NCBI GenBank assembly: GCA_949710005.1
Contig: OX453287.1
Span: 17,736,517-17,800,516, forward strand
Source of the DNA: Ricordea florida
Lineage: Eukaryota; Cnidaria; Anthozoa; Corallimorpharia; Ricordeidae
Direction: 5' to 3'
DNA: 64,000 nt
Position numbers and translations under genes: made by a program. The notes beneath the pieces are model-generated. The model was not told the origin of the DNA and did no database searches. It saw only the letters and a list, made by a program, of their open reading frames with translations. Positions 1-11,400 of this stretch are shown one piece after another. Every line of letters starts with the position of its first letter. Position 1 is the stretch's first letter.

Positions 1-72
1 ATATGAGAGAACTGATGTTGGTTGTAATTGTTTTGCGGGTATTAATTGAATTTACATCTTATTCTTAAAAGG

Positions 73-81
73 TCTAAAGAT
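73..81 (+). promoter_or_regulatory. Polinton-type promoter box (TCTAAAGAT)
   Basis: TCTAAAGAT lies 27 nt before the ATG at 109. The homologous gene in the right-hand element has TCTAAAGAC at the same distance, and the adjoining CACAAAGAATAAG leader is shared. The box recurs before most element genes. A promoter role is inferred from position and conservation. Confidence 0.6.
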
Positions 82-108
82 CACATTATTTGAAACACAA
101 AGAATAAG

Positions 109-1716
109 ATGTTATTGGATGATTTCAAAAATCGTTACCCAAACGCGAACCTCAATAAATTTACATTTGTGAATGATTCGTATGGTGGATATATTAAATG
201 GAAAGTTAATGGAATGACTGTAATGTCTTATGATGATCCTTCTGGAAAAACATGGACCGATGATCTTCCTACTAATTTGAAAACATTATTATGGAAAGAT
301 TTAGGGTTAGAAAATAGTTTCTTTCCAGAAAGTTTATCATCTACAAAAAACTCATATCCAATACCCGGTATTAAATTCGATGAATCTGCAAAAAATGTAA
401 CAAAAATGTTAACTATTTTAAATATATATGTTTCAGATAAAGACAACTTCATTTCCCCCATGAAAAATGTATTTAAAAATCAAACTGTAGGACTTACTAG
501 CGGTAAAGAAGCTAGAGCTTGGTTGAATAAACCAAATATTAATCACTGGCCACAACAGTTAAACATGGCGGTTTGGTGTGCAACATCAGGATGCGGTGTA
601 AGTTTAAATGATAGTTTAAATTACCCAAAAGTTATTAGAAGTTTTTTTATATTTCACATTTACTTTACAATAAGAAGAATATTATATGAATTATCTGTAC
701 CATTACCCGGCGAACAAACTTTTTCTTTAAAAAATAATCCATACAACAAAAATGCTTATAATCGTTTATGCGCAGAATTTGGTTTAAGCAATAATCAAGA
801 TTATAGAGGGTTAAATAAGCCTTTGGCTGATTTTAGATGGAAAGGGGGTGCAAACCATGGGGTTGGAGATGTGTTCATTAATTATGGAAAAGGATACGTG
901 CCTCCCGGAAGCGTTCCTGGAAGCGCTAGTGGGCAAGCGATAGGTGGTGGAAATCAAGATGTCAGAATTATAAGGAGCTACGATCCTGATGCAAATATTT
1001 GGCCAAGCAGTTCAAATAGATTTTCCGATGATGGAGGTAAAAAAATAGATGGGAATTTAATATCTATGCTTCGAAATGATTATTTTGTTGATTTTCAATA
1101 TGCTTGGTTTATACCAGAATCTGGATATGGATTAACAAATGCTGGATTAGGAAGAATAAATAGATCGGTTGAAGCTTTTGTTTATTGCGTTTTGGGGGCC
1201 CAAGTTAATACTAGGAATTCAATTATTGGTAATGGAGGAAGAGCATTTGAAACGCAGCAAGAATTTATAGATTTATTTGAAAGCTCTGTGATTGAAAATG
1301 ATATCGCAAATTCAAATCAAAGATATCAAATGGCGGTTCAAGAATCAAAAGTACGGCTTGATTTGGCTATAGCTCCTGATGTTTTATTGATGCCAAGCAA
1401 TTTAATTATAAATACAGAAAGCGTTATTGGATACAATAATAATCTGAAAATAGCAACAGAAGATATGAAATTTGGGGTAAATAATTCAATAAACATTGAA
1501 ACAAAAAATGTTGGAATAACTCATAGTTTAGGAACATCAAAAGTTTTATTTAATACTAATGCTCAACCAAGAAAAAATATAAATCCTAAATTAAACAATA
1601 GCGATGAATCAAACAAAACAGATGAAGTTAGTAATATAGAAACATCTTCCCATCAAAATACTCTTGTTGTTTTAATATTTGCTGGAGGGTTATTATCTTG
1701 GTTTTTATTTCGATAA
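109..1716 (+). CDS. Polinton-like element structural-type protein, C-terminal membrane anchor (535 aa)
   Basis: Homologue of the 509-aa protein at 52900-54429 in the right-hand element; the N-terminal 70 residues are about 84% identical by eye. Shared marks are the N-terminal FKNRYPNANL, a central WPQQLN.AVWCATSGCG segment, FHIYFTIRRILYEL, and a C-terminal hydrophobic segment ending WFLFR preceded by a polar linker (about residues 480-512). This copy has a glycine/serine-rich insertion near residues 262-285 that the other lacks. I know no function for the family; similar large proteins recur in cnidarian Polinton-like elements. The tail anchor suggests a virion or membrane-associated role, which is inference. 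The reading frame is intact. The gene that would lie upstream is beyond the window edge. Confidence 0.8.
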   Translation: MLLDDFKNRYPNANLNKFTFVNDSYGGYIKWKVNGMTVMSYDDPSGKTWTDDLPTNLKTLLWKDLGLENSFFPESLSSTKNSYPIPGIKFDESAKNVTKMLTILNIYVSDKDNFISPMKNVFKNQTVGLTSGKEARAWLNKPNINHWPQQLNMAVWCATSGCGVSLNDSLNYPKVIRSFFIFHIYFTIRRILYELSVPLPGEQTFSLKNNPYNKNAYNRLCAEFGLSNNQDYRGLNKPLADFRWKGGANHGVGDVFINYGKGYVPPGSVPGSASGQAIGGGNQDVRIIRSYDPDANIWPSSSNRFSDDGGKKIDGNLISMLRNDYFVDFQYAWFIPESGYGLTNAGLGRINRSVEAFVYCVLGAQVNTRNSIIGNGGRAFETQQEFIDLFESSVIENDIANSNQRYQMAVQESKVRLDLAIAPDVLLMPSNLIINTESVIGYNNNLKIATEDMKFGVNNSINIETKNVGITHSLGTSKVLFNTNAQPRKNINPKLNNSDESNKTDEVSNIETSSHQNTLVVLIFAGGLLSWFLFR

Positions 1717-1723
1717 AAAATAA

Positions 1724-1732
1724 TCTAAACAT
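1724..1732 (+). promoter_or_regulatory. Polinton-type promoter box (TCTAAACAT)
   Basis: One-base variant of the element box, 18 nt before the ATG at 1751, in the 34-nt gap between the 535-aa and 206-aa genes. It suggests that the second gene has its own promoter although the two are adjacent and co-oriented. Confidence 0.45.
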
Positions 1733-1750
1733 ATACCTTCTAAATGAAAA

Positions 1751-2371
1751 ATGTTTAGCATTACAATGTATAATTCAGAAACTAGGGTTTATTTAGACCC
1801 TCCAATGAAATACGTTAGTGAATTACAACTTTTAGATTGTAATATTAAAACAAAAAGACTAATAACTTTAAAGAATCAAGAAAAAATAACTGATGAACAA
1901 GATAAACCTTTAGTAATATTTAATCCAGGAACATATTCCATAAATGATATAAAAATATTAATTGAGCTCAGCGAAAAAGGTAAAAATATAACAATGATTA
2001 TCGGAGATAATTTTGCTTACATAATCAACAATAAACCAGTTAACATTAAATTTACCCAGGGTTTGCAAAATTCTTTAGGGGTGCCAGAGATTTTATTTAA
2101 AATAACTCAAATAGATATAACTATAAAAGAACCTTTGAGACTTTTATGCAGCATAGTTGATAATAGAATGTCATACACGAATAAAGGTAAAAATGTAAAA
2201 ATACAACCATCCCAATTGCTAGCAAACATTCCATCAAAAGATTATCCATCTATTCCAATTAGAAAATATGATAACTTTATTAATCACTTTGATTTAACCA
2301 TTTTAGACTCTGATTGGAAAAAGTTTGATCTAAAAGGAGAATCTGTAACTTTTAGTTTAAGATTTAAATAA
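1751..2371 (+). CDS. Putative minor capsid/penton-like protein of Polinton-like element (206 aa)
   Basis: Homologue of the 211-aa protein at 52215-52850. It opens with SITMYNSETRVYLDPP, has alternating beta-strand-like segments throughout and no membrane segment, and ends FDLTILDSDWKKFDL...SLRF. The start, the length near 200 aa, and a closing strand pair ending in Arg/Lys fit the single-jelly-roll vertex proteins of Polinton-type elements, but this is a judgement from pattern and gene context, not a firm family match. Intact frame. It ends 47 nt before the convergent stop of the next gene. A fibre or attachment protein is the main alternative. Confidence 0.65.
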   Translation: MFSITMYNSETRVYLDPPMKYVSELQLLDCNIKTKRLITLKNQEKITDEQDKPLVIFNPGTYSINDIKILIELSEKGKNITMIIGDNFAYIINNKPVNIKFTQGLQNSLGVPEILFKITQIDITIKEPLRLLCSIVDNRMSYTNKGKNVKIQPSQLLANIPSKDYPSIPIRKYDNFINHFDLTILDSDWKKFDLKGESVTFSLRFK

Positions 2372-2418
2372 ATTTTTGTTATGTAACCATTTATTGGGTT
2401 ATATAACATAACTTTTTA

Positions 2419-2979
2419 TCAATCTTCTTCACCAAATACCTCTTCTTCCAAAAACTTTAACTCTTCAAAACTAATACACCAATCTAAATACCTACTTGGA
2501 TGCCATGCTATAAGCATTAATTCGTCATATAATTTTTTATAAAATTTATGTTTATGTTTCAACTTATCAGCATTTACATTTATAGAAATCCAAATTGAAT
2601 CAATAATAAAATTATTAATATTATATTTCATCTTATCATCTTGATATTCTTTTTCTCTATTAGCATAATATATTAAATCACTAACAAACTCATTATTAGA
2701 TATACCATCTAAATATAAACCCATTATACCAAAAATAGAAAAATAAAAATACTCTTCATTATCATCATGCAAAATTCCAAATTCAACCCCCTCGGAATAT
2801 TCATCATACCCAAAATCGTTATAATATTCATAATTTTCATCAATAAAACCTCTAATATTTGATATATGTTTTAATAAATCTTCCTTAATTGAATCTAAAA
2901 AATCATTAACACCAAGTTTTTTTTCATTATAATATTCAAAACTCATAGAAGTTTTTCCATCTTTTACTATTATTTTCAT
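2419..2979 (-). CDS. WHP/WC-motif protein of Polinton-like element
   Basis: Homologue of the 194-aa protein at 51559-52143. The body is acidic and Tyr/Asp-rich; the C-terminal third holds KHKHKFYKKLYDELM.IAWHPSRYLDWC followed by acidic residues. A C-terminal WHP-x-R...WC signature recurs, as I recall, in uncharacterised nucleocytoviricot (giant virus) proteins; the function is unknown. The frame is open to an ATG at 3012, but the ATG at 2979 is preferred: it removes the overlap with the neighbouring gene, aligns with the start of the other copy, and places an ATCCTTAAA box (minus-strand TTTAAGGAT) about 20 nt upstream. Likely an accessory gene acting in the infected cell; that is inference. 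Confidence 0.7.
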   Translation of the reverse strand: MKIIVKDGKTSMSFEYYNEKKLGVNDFLDSIKEDLLKHISNIRGFIDENYEYYNDFGYDEYSEGVEFGILHDDNEEYFYFSIFGIMGLYLDGISNNEFVSDLIYYANREKEYQDDKMKYNINNFIIDSIWISINVNADKLKHKHKFYKKLYDELMLIAWHPSRYLDWCISFEELKFLEEEVFGEED

Positions 2980-2995
2980 TTTATTTACAATTTTT

Positions 2996-3406
2996 CTAAT
3001 CCTTAAAATCATAAATTAATTTTATACGACATTCCTTACAAGAAGCTTTTTGTTTCATGTGTTCGCATATTTGTGATCCTCCACATTCTTTACACTTTTG
3101 TTTTTGCTTATTATGCATACAATATATTGATCCTTTACATTTTTTACAAGCATACTTAATTCTATCATGTTCACATATTTGCGATCCACCGCATTCTTTA
3201 CAAAAATATTTAATTTTTCCATGAATACAAATATAATCGCTATTAGTAGTAGTAACTTTTTCAATTAAATCAATAATCTCCTCCTCTTTATATTTTTTAA
3301 ACTCATCAATTAAATCCATTCTACCCATTTTTGATCTTCCTTTCGTTTTTAACTCTCTTGCAATTCTTTTTAGTTCATACAAACATAAATTATTTAATTG
3401 ATCCAT
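2996..3406 (-). CDS. SAP/Rho-N-like plus Cys/His zinc-repeat protein (136 aa)
   Basis: Residues about 1-45 (LYELKRIARELKTKGRSKM..DLIDEFKK) resemble a SAP/Rho-N helix-extended-helix nucleic-acid-binding fold. Residues about 58-130 are tandem units of the form C-x-H-x6-C-x2-C-(G/K)-G-S-x2-(I/Y)-C, giving evenly spaced Cys/His that probably bind zinc. Such units occur in nucleocytoviricot and algal-virus proteins, including EsV-1-7-like repeats. The homologue is at 51108-51503. A TAATCCTTAAAT box lies about 25 nt before the ATG. A DNA- or RNA-binding regulator carried at the element end is likely; the target is unknown. Confidence 0.75.
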   Translation of the reverse strand: MDQLNNLCLYELKRIARELKTKGRSKMGRMDLIDEFKKYKEEEIIDLIEKVTTTNSDYICIHGKIKYFCKECGGSQICEHDRIKYACKKCKGSIYCMHNKQKQKCKECGGSQICEHMKQKASCKECRIKLIYDFKD

Positions 3407-3948
3407 AATTACTTTCTGTGAGTATTTTTCTAATCCTTAAATATCATTTTTATTTTATAATCAGGAAAAAATCTCTGTTTAATTTTCTGATAAAAATATG
3501 TGCTTTTTCTATCAAATTTAAAATAAACTGTAAGCTAAAAAAGCACATATTTTTTCTGATAAAATTTAAAAATAACCCGTAAGCTAAAAAAAGAACAAAG
3601 ACGATAAGTTTAGATCTAATCATTAAGTTGGTGTTTAAAACACCATTTTCCTTGGCTATTTTCTTTAATTGGTGAACATTTAATTTATCTATAATTACTT
3701 TCTATAATTATTATTTTTCTAATCTTTTAAATATCATTTTTATTTTATAATCTGAAAAAATCTCTGTTTAGTTTTCTGATAAATCTCTGACAAATTTAAA
3801 ATAACCGTAAGCTAAAAAAGGACAGAGATTTTTCTGTCAAATTTAAAAAATAAGCTAAAAAAACCGTAAGCTAAAAAAAGGACAGAGATTTTCCAGTCAA
3901 AATTTAAAAATAAGCTAAAAACGTTCTTATAAACACGCTTATATAGTA
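3407..3948. repeat. Terminal noncoding region of left Polinton-like element: tandem repeat with stem-loops
   Basis: AT-rich and noncoding. Two tandem units about 290 bp apart begin ATAATTACTTTCT (near 3405 and 3697) and continue with TTTTATTTTATAATC and the word AATCTCTGTTTA. Stem-loops are visible: ATATGTGCTTTT with AAAAGCACATAT (3496-3550), and AATCTCTGT with ACAGAGATT (3760-3835, repeated to 3895). The words TAAGCTAAAAA and TTTAAAATAA recur. The segment TTTATCAGAAAATTAAACAG (reverse complement here) is shared with the same end of the right element at 51011. The exact element boundary is not clear; it lies before the exon starting at 3950. Confidence 0.6.
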
Positions 3949-3949
3949 G

Positions 3950-4674
3950 TGGCTACCTGTCAGACCGAGAAACGAGGATTGACATCAGATGGTGAAATAA
4001 AGAGGCAACATCTCGGTGAAGAAATTGTGAATGCAGTAAGATTTCCACTGATGAGCCATGAAGAGTTTGCATCAGTCGTACCAGACTGCAACATCCTGAC
4101 AGCGAAAGAGCTTGGCGACATGATGAAATACTACTGTGGTGTATCGCATTCCTCAACACGATTCTCTCGGACTCCAAGGATAGGATCTCAGTTAATAAAG
4201 CAAATTTGTGACCGGTTTGTAAATTATTGTCGAGCACAGCCCCGTAAAGAATGCTGGGGCTACAGCAGAACTCTTTGCGATAGGGTTTGTTTCGATGTGA
4301 GCAAGACCATCATGCTACACGGAGTTCGTTGTTTCGGCTGCGAGGGTGTAGAATATACCATAACTCTTGAAGTGAAGCATAGTAAGAACAATTTCACAAT
4401 GGTCTCTAAATCAAAGTCCTATATTTCATATGAAATAGAGAATTATTATGGCTTCGATGTGCTGTTTGATTGTCCAGTTAGATTGGAGCCAGGAACATCA
4501 TATTTAGTGAACGCGTTCATTCAAGGTCTTCCCTCATGGTATGGGAAAAAAGGGAAGAGTGTTGTTGAATGCTCTGGAATTACTTTTACCTTCAGCAATG
4601 CACGTCCGCCTCACTTGCTACCTACTATAACAAGTGTTGAAAAGGGTCAGTTTCCAGCACTAATTTTCAGCTAA
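3950..4674 (+). CDS. BTB-BACK-PHR protein, last exon (BTBD2/BTBD6-like)
   Basis: The 241-aa frame starts in the end of a BACK domain (KRGL...LGEEIVNAVRFPLMSHEEFA) and continues through a complete PHR domain (ECWGYSRTLCDRVCFDVSKT, IMLHGVRCFG, YYGFDVLFDCPV, GLPSWYGKKGKSVVEC, GITFTFS, GQFPALIFS, stop). These proteins are Cullin-3 substrate adaptors. There is no ATG; TATAGTAG just before 3950 can serve as a 3' splice site, so this is read as a terminal exon with the BTB part in exons outside the window or lost. The left Polinton-like element ends within a few tens of bases upstream, so it sits in the preceding intron or has truncated the gene. I cannot tell which. Confidence 0.75.
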
Positions 4675-7600
4675 AGGATGAGGTTATGATAGTAACTCTT
4701 CCAGCAGTGACCCTCGCAGTAGAACGGAGCCATACCCTCTGACCTCCTTATGGTTTAAATCTGATAAGTTACAATTCGAAATTTATTATCAAATAGTAGA
4801 GGCTTTGATTACTGCGGTGTTATCAGAGCACCACAGGAACCCTACTGTTGGCCACCAATAATACAAATATCAGTCAAAATACATAGAAACCAGGGAAAAT
4901 GAACCATGACAAATTCAGGATGCTCAAAATTTTCTAGCTCGTACTAATCAAATTCCAAGTACCTCGAAGCGTTGAGTAACTATAGTTGTAAGAGTAAAAC
5001 AATTTTGACTTAGTAAAGCGCTTTGATTTTTTCTAGATCTTGCTTTCACATTTAAATATTTTAGCCGTCTCAAGTTCCATAATTTCTAGGTTAATAAAGA
5101 TGTTCTCGCTTTTTTGCTGTAGGTTAGTTGAAAGTTAAATATTTGACAAACATAGATAATGGGGTTTGTTATGAACACCCTATTTTGGGCTTAAATGACC
5201 AATTAAAGGTCAAAATCCGCAATTCAAAGTAAAACAATCACGCAACAGAAAAGAAACTTCGCATATGGCTGCACGCGTGTTATTCTTTACCCCCATCATC
5301 TATTTTTTGGGGGCGAAAAGATTCGATTTTGCAAAAACAGAGGAAAAGTTGCGGTTAATTCTTCATGATCAATTCTTCAGTTCTGTATCAATTTAAAGGA
5401 AATAAAAATTTGTAGATACTCCTGGACAAATTTTACAGTTCCAGAAATGTTTTACGTGTTGAGTAAATACATCTTAGTATTATAAAAGGAATGGCAGCAG
5501 GTCGTTATTCAAAAGATGTTATTCTAAAGATGTTTTACGGCGCAAAAACAGAGGGGGAAAACAAAATGATTCTTTCCTCAACCTGGGCAACCCGGGCAAC
5601 CAAAGTTTTGAATCGTAAGAAATAATTTTAATGAATGGCTAGGTGTATGGAGAATGGATGTTCAACATATAGGAGATCTTTTCATTTTCGAAAACAACAC
5701 AAAACCGAAGTTTGTGAATTTGGTTGTAAACGAAATAAAATAAGTAAATATGGTTAAAGCTAGTTTTGGTCTGAGCATTCAGTTTTCAAGATAAAGACAA
5801 AGTGGAGAAAGGGAGAGCATGGTTCGTACATAATTTTAGAGATGAACCTTACGTGTTGGAAGGGACTAATGCAAATGAAACGGAAAGAGAAAGAGAATTT
5901 GATAGATTTGTTGAAAGAACGACTGGCAAAATTGAGACCTGTTCATAGCGTGGACCTGAGTGGTTTATACAAAGAATACAAGCATATGTCAATGTTTCTC
6001 GCTAACATCCATTACTTAGAAGTAGCTACTCACAAGTACCACCAAAGCTAAAGACATTATAATTATGCAAGGTAGGGAGAATGAATGTTTAAGTGGGCAA
6101 TGACAGTAGCACTATTTCCAGCGGGCGGCACCGAAAGGTAAGATGGAATCGAGACAAAGCAGCTACGCTGTTAACGATGGACTAAACTATCATAATAATG
6201 GGCTTGATTTTCCAGTGCCGCTGAATAACGCAAATAAAAAGGTTTGAGTCGAATAATAGAAACTTGGCAATATACATTTTTGGCTGGGAAAAACATAATG
6301 TAATATTGCACAGGATAAGTGATAAAGGGGTAAACGGACTAAGGGTAAACCTTATTCTGATTGAACCAGGTGGTATTCAGCACTGTATATTGCTTTGCGC
6401 GTGGGTTGAACGCTTTCAAGGCTACATCAGACCAGACACAAACAGCATATGTTCTATTGTATGATGTGTATAACCGGGTTCTTGCAGATGGAGTTTTTAA
6501 AAGAACACAAAAATAACTGCAAGGGGTGGAACGGTAGACTAACAAGGATAGATATGCCGCAAGAAGGGGAGAATATTTTATGCTCTCAAAGTTATCACAA
6601 ATAAATGAAAGTCCCTTACATCATATAAGCGTACTTTAAGGCATTAGTGGATAAGCTTCATCATTACAAGCAGCAAACATAAAGGAGTAAGTTACATATA
6701 GAAGACAGAAAAGAATGAGGCATGTGGGTTTAGTTTAACAGTTGTCAGGAGTGATGGAAAGATGTTCTAACCCAGAGTGTACAAAGGTAGAAACAATGTG
6801 GAAAATTTCTTAGATTATTATCGGATCTGGTTATTTAGCGACATTTCTGATCACCTTCAAATTTTCGCGATACTATCTTTTTTTCCAGAGGCATCGGCGG
6901 TCGGGGATTCTCGCTAAAGAATAACAAGTGAACAAATGGTATTTTTTTTCTTTTCTTTTGATGTTTGTTTTGCTTTGCTTAGCTTGCTTCGATGACCAAG
7001 TGCAAATTTTGAACTCTTAAATCGGCGATTTAAGTCCAAAATAGAGTGTACCAGAACCCCTATCATCTGTGTGAGTATTTTACTGGTTTACCTACTAAGC
7101 ATTCTTCTTTTTTACTTTAAGGTCAATTTCAAATACTTTAGTTCTTTGTCTATTAAAGACAGAACTCCTACTTAAACGTAGATTAGAAAAAAAACTTTTT
7201 AAAAATCTCTAGCTGTGTCGAATTCCATAATTTCTGGATAAATAAAACCTTCTTTTCCTTTTTCAAAGTAGGTTTAAATTGCTTATTTTACTTATTTTTC
7301 AATGAAGCATCTTGATTCTCACATTAACGTGGATAAGATGGAAAAAAATAAATGTTCTTTAGCTGTGCAAATTTCCGGATTGATTTTTTTTTCGCTTTTT
7401 TACAGTAGGCTTTGGGTTCAGTGTTTCTATTCTTTGCCTTTCTAATCTTTTATTACACGTTTCCAGAAGCTGCAACCTTTTCATTTTATCGTGTATGTAT
7501 TGCACCGAGTCACGACTGGTTATCGTACCGGAGTACCTTGCAGGGCTGTATGTAACGAACTGACAATTGAAACATGAAGGAGATCAACAAAGCCCACCTC

Positions 7601-8021
7601 TTTACAGTAGGAGAAAAATTTGATCATATCAGTCGGAAAAGCCCGTGAGAATACAAGAGAAAATACCACATAACCAAATATTGTAAAGGTGGTCGGAACA
7701 CAGGACCATTTATTGGCTGGTTTTTGAGAGAAAGTGAAGGGATGGGCTCGAAAATCAGAGGAGGAAAAACAGAGGTTCCTAGAATTGAATGACAGGTCAT
7801 ACATGTAGTCATTACCAAGGGGGTGGGTAACAATGAAAATAACCGCTATATCATAAGAGGTATAGCTTGAAATGACGAACTTAATTTGGGAAACGACTTT
7901 CAAGTTGACAAAAGCATACATGAAAATTGCAGACGTTTGGGTCGCCAATGAAACATCATAGTAGAATAGGAGCTCTCCCAAACTTCTTAACTGACCGTAT
8001 CTCTTTCGGTAGCATTTAAAT
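4675..8021. other. No gene recognised (intergenic)
   Basis: The short open frames here have no recognisable domain or coding character. AT-rich runs occur at 6930-7000 and 7180-7400. I see no RNA gene. The right part may contain the COX15 3' untranslated region. Confidence 0.5.
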
Positions 8022-8106
8022 GGTTTTTGACATTGACATTGACACTGACATTGACACTGACATTGAAATTGACATTGACAATGACACTGACATTGACACT
8101 GACACT
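8022..8106. repeat. Hexanucleotide microsatellite (GACATT/GACACT)n
   Basis: About fourteen units of GACATT or GACACT, slightly interrupted. The long open frames over it in both strands are products of the repeat. Confidence 0.85.
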
Positions 8107-8468
8107 GGGCCATTTCTTGTTAAATTACCTTTTGGAGTAAGTAACCATACGACGGCTATTACATTACTCCACCCTCGCCATGGCTATCGTTATGTCGTTA
8201 TGTCTCTTCTTAGTGTATTTACACGCTCATAGCAATTTTTAGAATTATTCACAGCCTGAAATAAGAAATAAAACGACCTTTTGCTTGTCTGATGCCATAA
8301 ACCTGCCACGCTTAACCTTAGTCAAAAGCAATGCATTTTTTATCAGCATTGTGGGGCGTGTTTTCGTCGACTTCAGCGGCTTCGTTTCCGAAGCAGTTAG
8401 ACGTTCTCATCAACCTCGATTTTCTTGACAGGTAAATTATTGAAGCACAATCTTTAAGCAGGCAGCTT

Positions 8469-11400
8469 TCATTTCGGCACTGTAGGCTTACGGAGTTCGC
8501 TGGTAAGCCAGACGGCAATGGTGAGAAGAGAAAGTGCACCGGCCTGGTGACACGCTGCCAAATGAGTGGGAACGTAGTAGAGTAGAGTAGCGATACCAAG
8601 ACTAACCTGAGTAGAAACACAGACAACAGTGTCATGTCAAGGGGTCGACAATTCCTACCTATGAAACTTCCAGGGCCATAACCATAGTAACTGTAACGGC
8701 GGTCCAAATGTACTTAACGACCAGTATCCGAATATGCACCACTGCATGTGCATTGATAATGAGGGGAAAGAGTGTCTTTTCTTTACAACATCAGCCAAGA
8801 GCCCATCACCATGGTGATGGGTTTCTGCATCAGCTCTATAGAAATATATTTCAAAGATAAAATTCTAGACTTACCTGTTTTCAGCGGGCATTGCACAGGA
8901 GCGTTACTGGCATTGTGAGGTGAATACAACCCACTATTCTGAATTTGAGTAGCCAATCAGAGTACGCGAAAGGCGCTATCCCTTGGTTTGCCATTCACAA
9001 ATGACTAACAAAAGATGGATGGCTGTTTTCTTTTCGACGTTTTCATTACGCGCAATTCGATTATTGATGGTCAAAGTATCTAACTGGCTCCCTTTACTTA
9101 GAAACCCACGTCAGTTTTAAATTAAACCTGTTTCCAAAAATAGCATGTCGCACACCTGATGCCGAATATGGACGCTCCCATGCAACCATTTCCTCAAAAG
9201 GATCGGTTGCTTTATGAAAAAGATTCGACTCTGGAGGAGGGGGACGTAAGAGGGGAGGGGGGAGGGGGTCCAAAACACCGCAATACCGCACGGACAAAAG
9301 TAAAAATACCGCAACATCGCATCGAAATTTACCAAAATATCGAAACCGCTTGGTCTTGCAAATAATGCAATACCGTAGTTTTCAAACAAAACTAACAGGA
9401 ATACCACACCAACAATAACTCGACACCACGTCCCCGCAAACCCTTACGTTCCCCTCCTAGAAATATTTTGATTCACGCGGATGGGAGGAGTTCGACGGGA
9501 CCAGATTTCCGACTCGCCTGCACTGCAGCGCAGGCGCATGTGAGGGTCAAATAGTAACGCCATACCTGTGCAGCGGACATTCCCAGAAGGCAGTTTAACG
9601 CCAAGTTAGCTCGTCCTGGAAGTGTCAGGGGTCTTGCAAGAAGGAACAGGATAGCAATAGAGGATACAGTGGTTGAGCCCTGTCGAGAAAATTAGGACCA
9701 CCAAGACTTTCTTATTGTTAATACACTTAAAGGTTAAATTATACATTGATACAATCATGTGAAAGACAGCGTGAGTGGACGGCCTTATTTTCTTAACGCA
9801 CAAAAAGGAAAGAAAGAAAGAAACAACAGAGAAACCTGAAGCAAAGTGAAGAAGAATATAAGGGAAATATGTTTTCGAAAGAAACACGGACTGCTCTGAC
9901 TTCGGCGCAAAATGTGGCATTTTCATGTTTGCTAATTGATGCTTGTTACGCAACTCCCAAGCTTCTCAACTGTTACTTATAAGTAAAAATTTATTGCCGG
10001 ACATAAAACGTTTACTATTTGAGCATGAACATTTTGCCCAGGGTTCATAAATAGTCCGACGATCTTCGGGGATAGTCGGACAGCATTGATTTTGTTCGGA
10101 AATTTTCCGAAGATCTTCACCACGCCGTACAATATTGAATACACTTCAAGATTAAAACTTGGACAAATCCTGATCAGGTTTAGTGCTTGATTTGTGACTC
10201 ACCAAAATTCTGTGGACAAATTGCGTTGTCGTTGGATTTTCAAAGAAGTTCTTCCAGGCTGGTTCAAGCGCAAAGAGGTCAGTTGGGACCCATCGGTCCG
10301 CCATCTTGGGAAATGAGTTGTAAACGAGGCCAGCATCGAGTCCTGCGACAAACGCACCTGAGGGATGGAGGGAAGGGAACGAGTCAAACAAAACATAAGA
10401 GAAAACATAAGCAGCAAATATAAATCCCAACAGTTACTCAGTAATAAAAATTCATGTTTTAAAACCGTCCCACCCGGGGGGGGGGGGGTTACTTCATTAT
10501 AAGAGGCTAATGGAGATGTGTCACCGGATGAGATCACATTTCCATGACTGGATTGACTATAATAGGGTTGCATTTTCACGACAGAGTTACTAGAATGTGG
10601 TCACACATTCTTGGATTTTTAGGGTAAGAAAATTTCTAGTAAGTATGGATTCTAAATGGTCTCGGTTAAAAAGTTCAGAAATGTGTCAATTTATTTTGGG
10701 ATTACCTATTTAAAGGACTGATAAAATAGATGTATTAACAGAAAGTGACTTAGTTTGGATCATGAAAATTGCATTTTCCCAAAAGATGGGGTCTATAACT
10801 GGCCACAAAATAGGCTATAATGGGGCTCTGCAAGGCCAGCAGCACATACTCAACAAAAATTAAGCCAAGGCCCCCCCCCCCCCCAATTCCGGGCGTTCCA
10901 CCAGTAAAGTTTGACCAAATTTTGACTATCCTTGCAGATAATGCGCGAAATTAAAACTCGACACCAGTAAAATAACAAATGACAGCATGGAAAACATGAT
11001 GCTTTGAACGACTTGTATTTATTTTTGTGTCAGAAAACCCACCAGCAAAATTCGGTAACTACTTGGTGTTGTCACGGTTACTACTTGGTATAGGCACTCA
11101 TACAGTAAGGACACTAAAGTAAGCATGAGATGATAAAGGACACTGAAGTACGCCTAGGATGAGTACGGCTAGAGTACAGCTGAGGTTGCTAAAGTAAATC
11201 TTGGTGACTATATTTATAACGCAGACCACTCTATTAACAGGTGAACCTCTCAAACCACAGCTTACACCAAGTAGTTACCCACAATTCACAATGCCGCATG
11301 AATTCAAGCTAGCATACCGCGGGGCACACGCACTTCACAAGTTTACTCTTAGCCTGTGAATATAGTCGCCTCTCATCGCTTGCTGCACGGACGACAAGCG

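Noticed and set aside
7520-8113. 197-aa minus frame beginning with a Cys-Gln repeat
   Set aside because: The Cys-Gln run is the GACATT/GACACT microsatellite read backwards; the rest has no domain.
9094-9407. Overlapping frames on both strands around a G-rich run
   Set aside because: They lie within a COX15 intron and have no domain or splice support.
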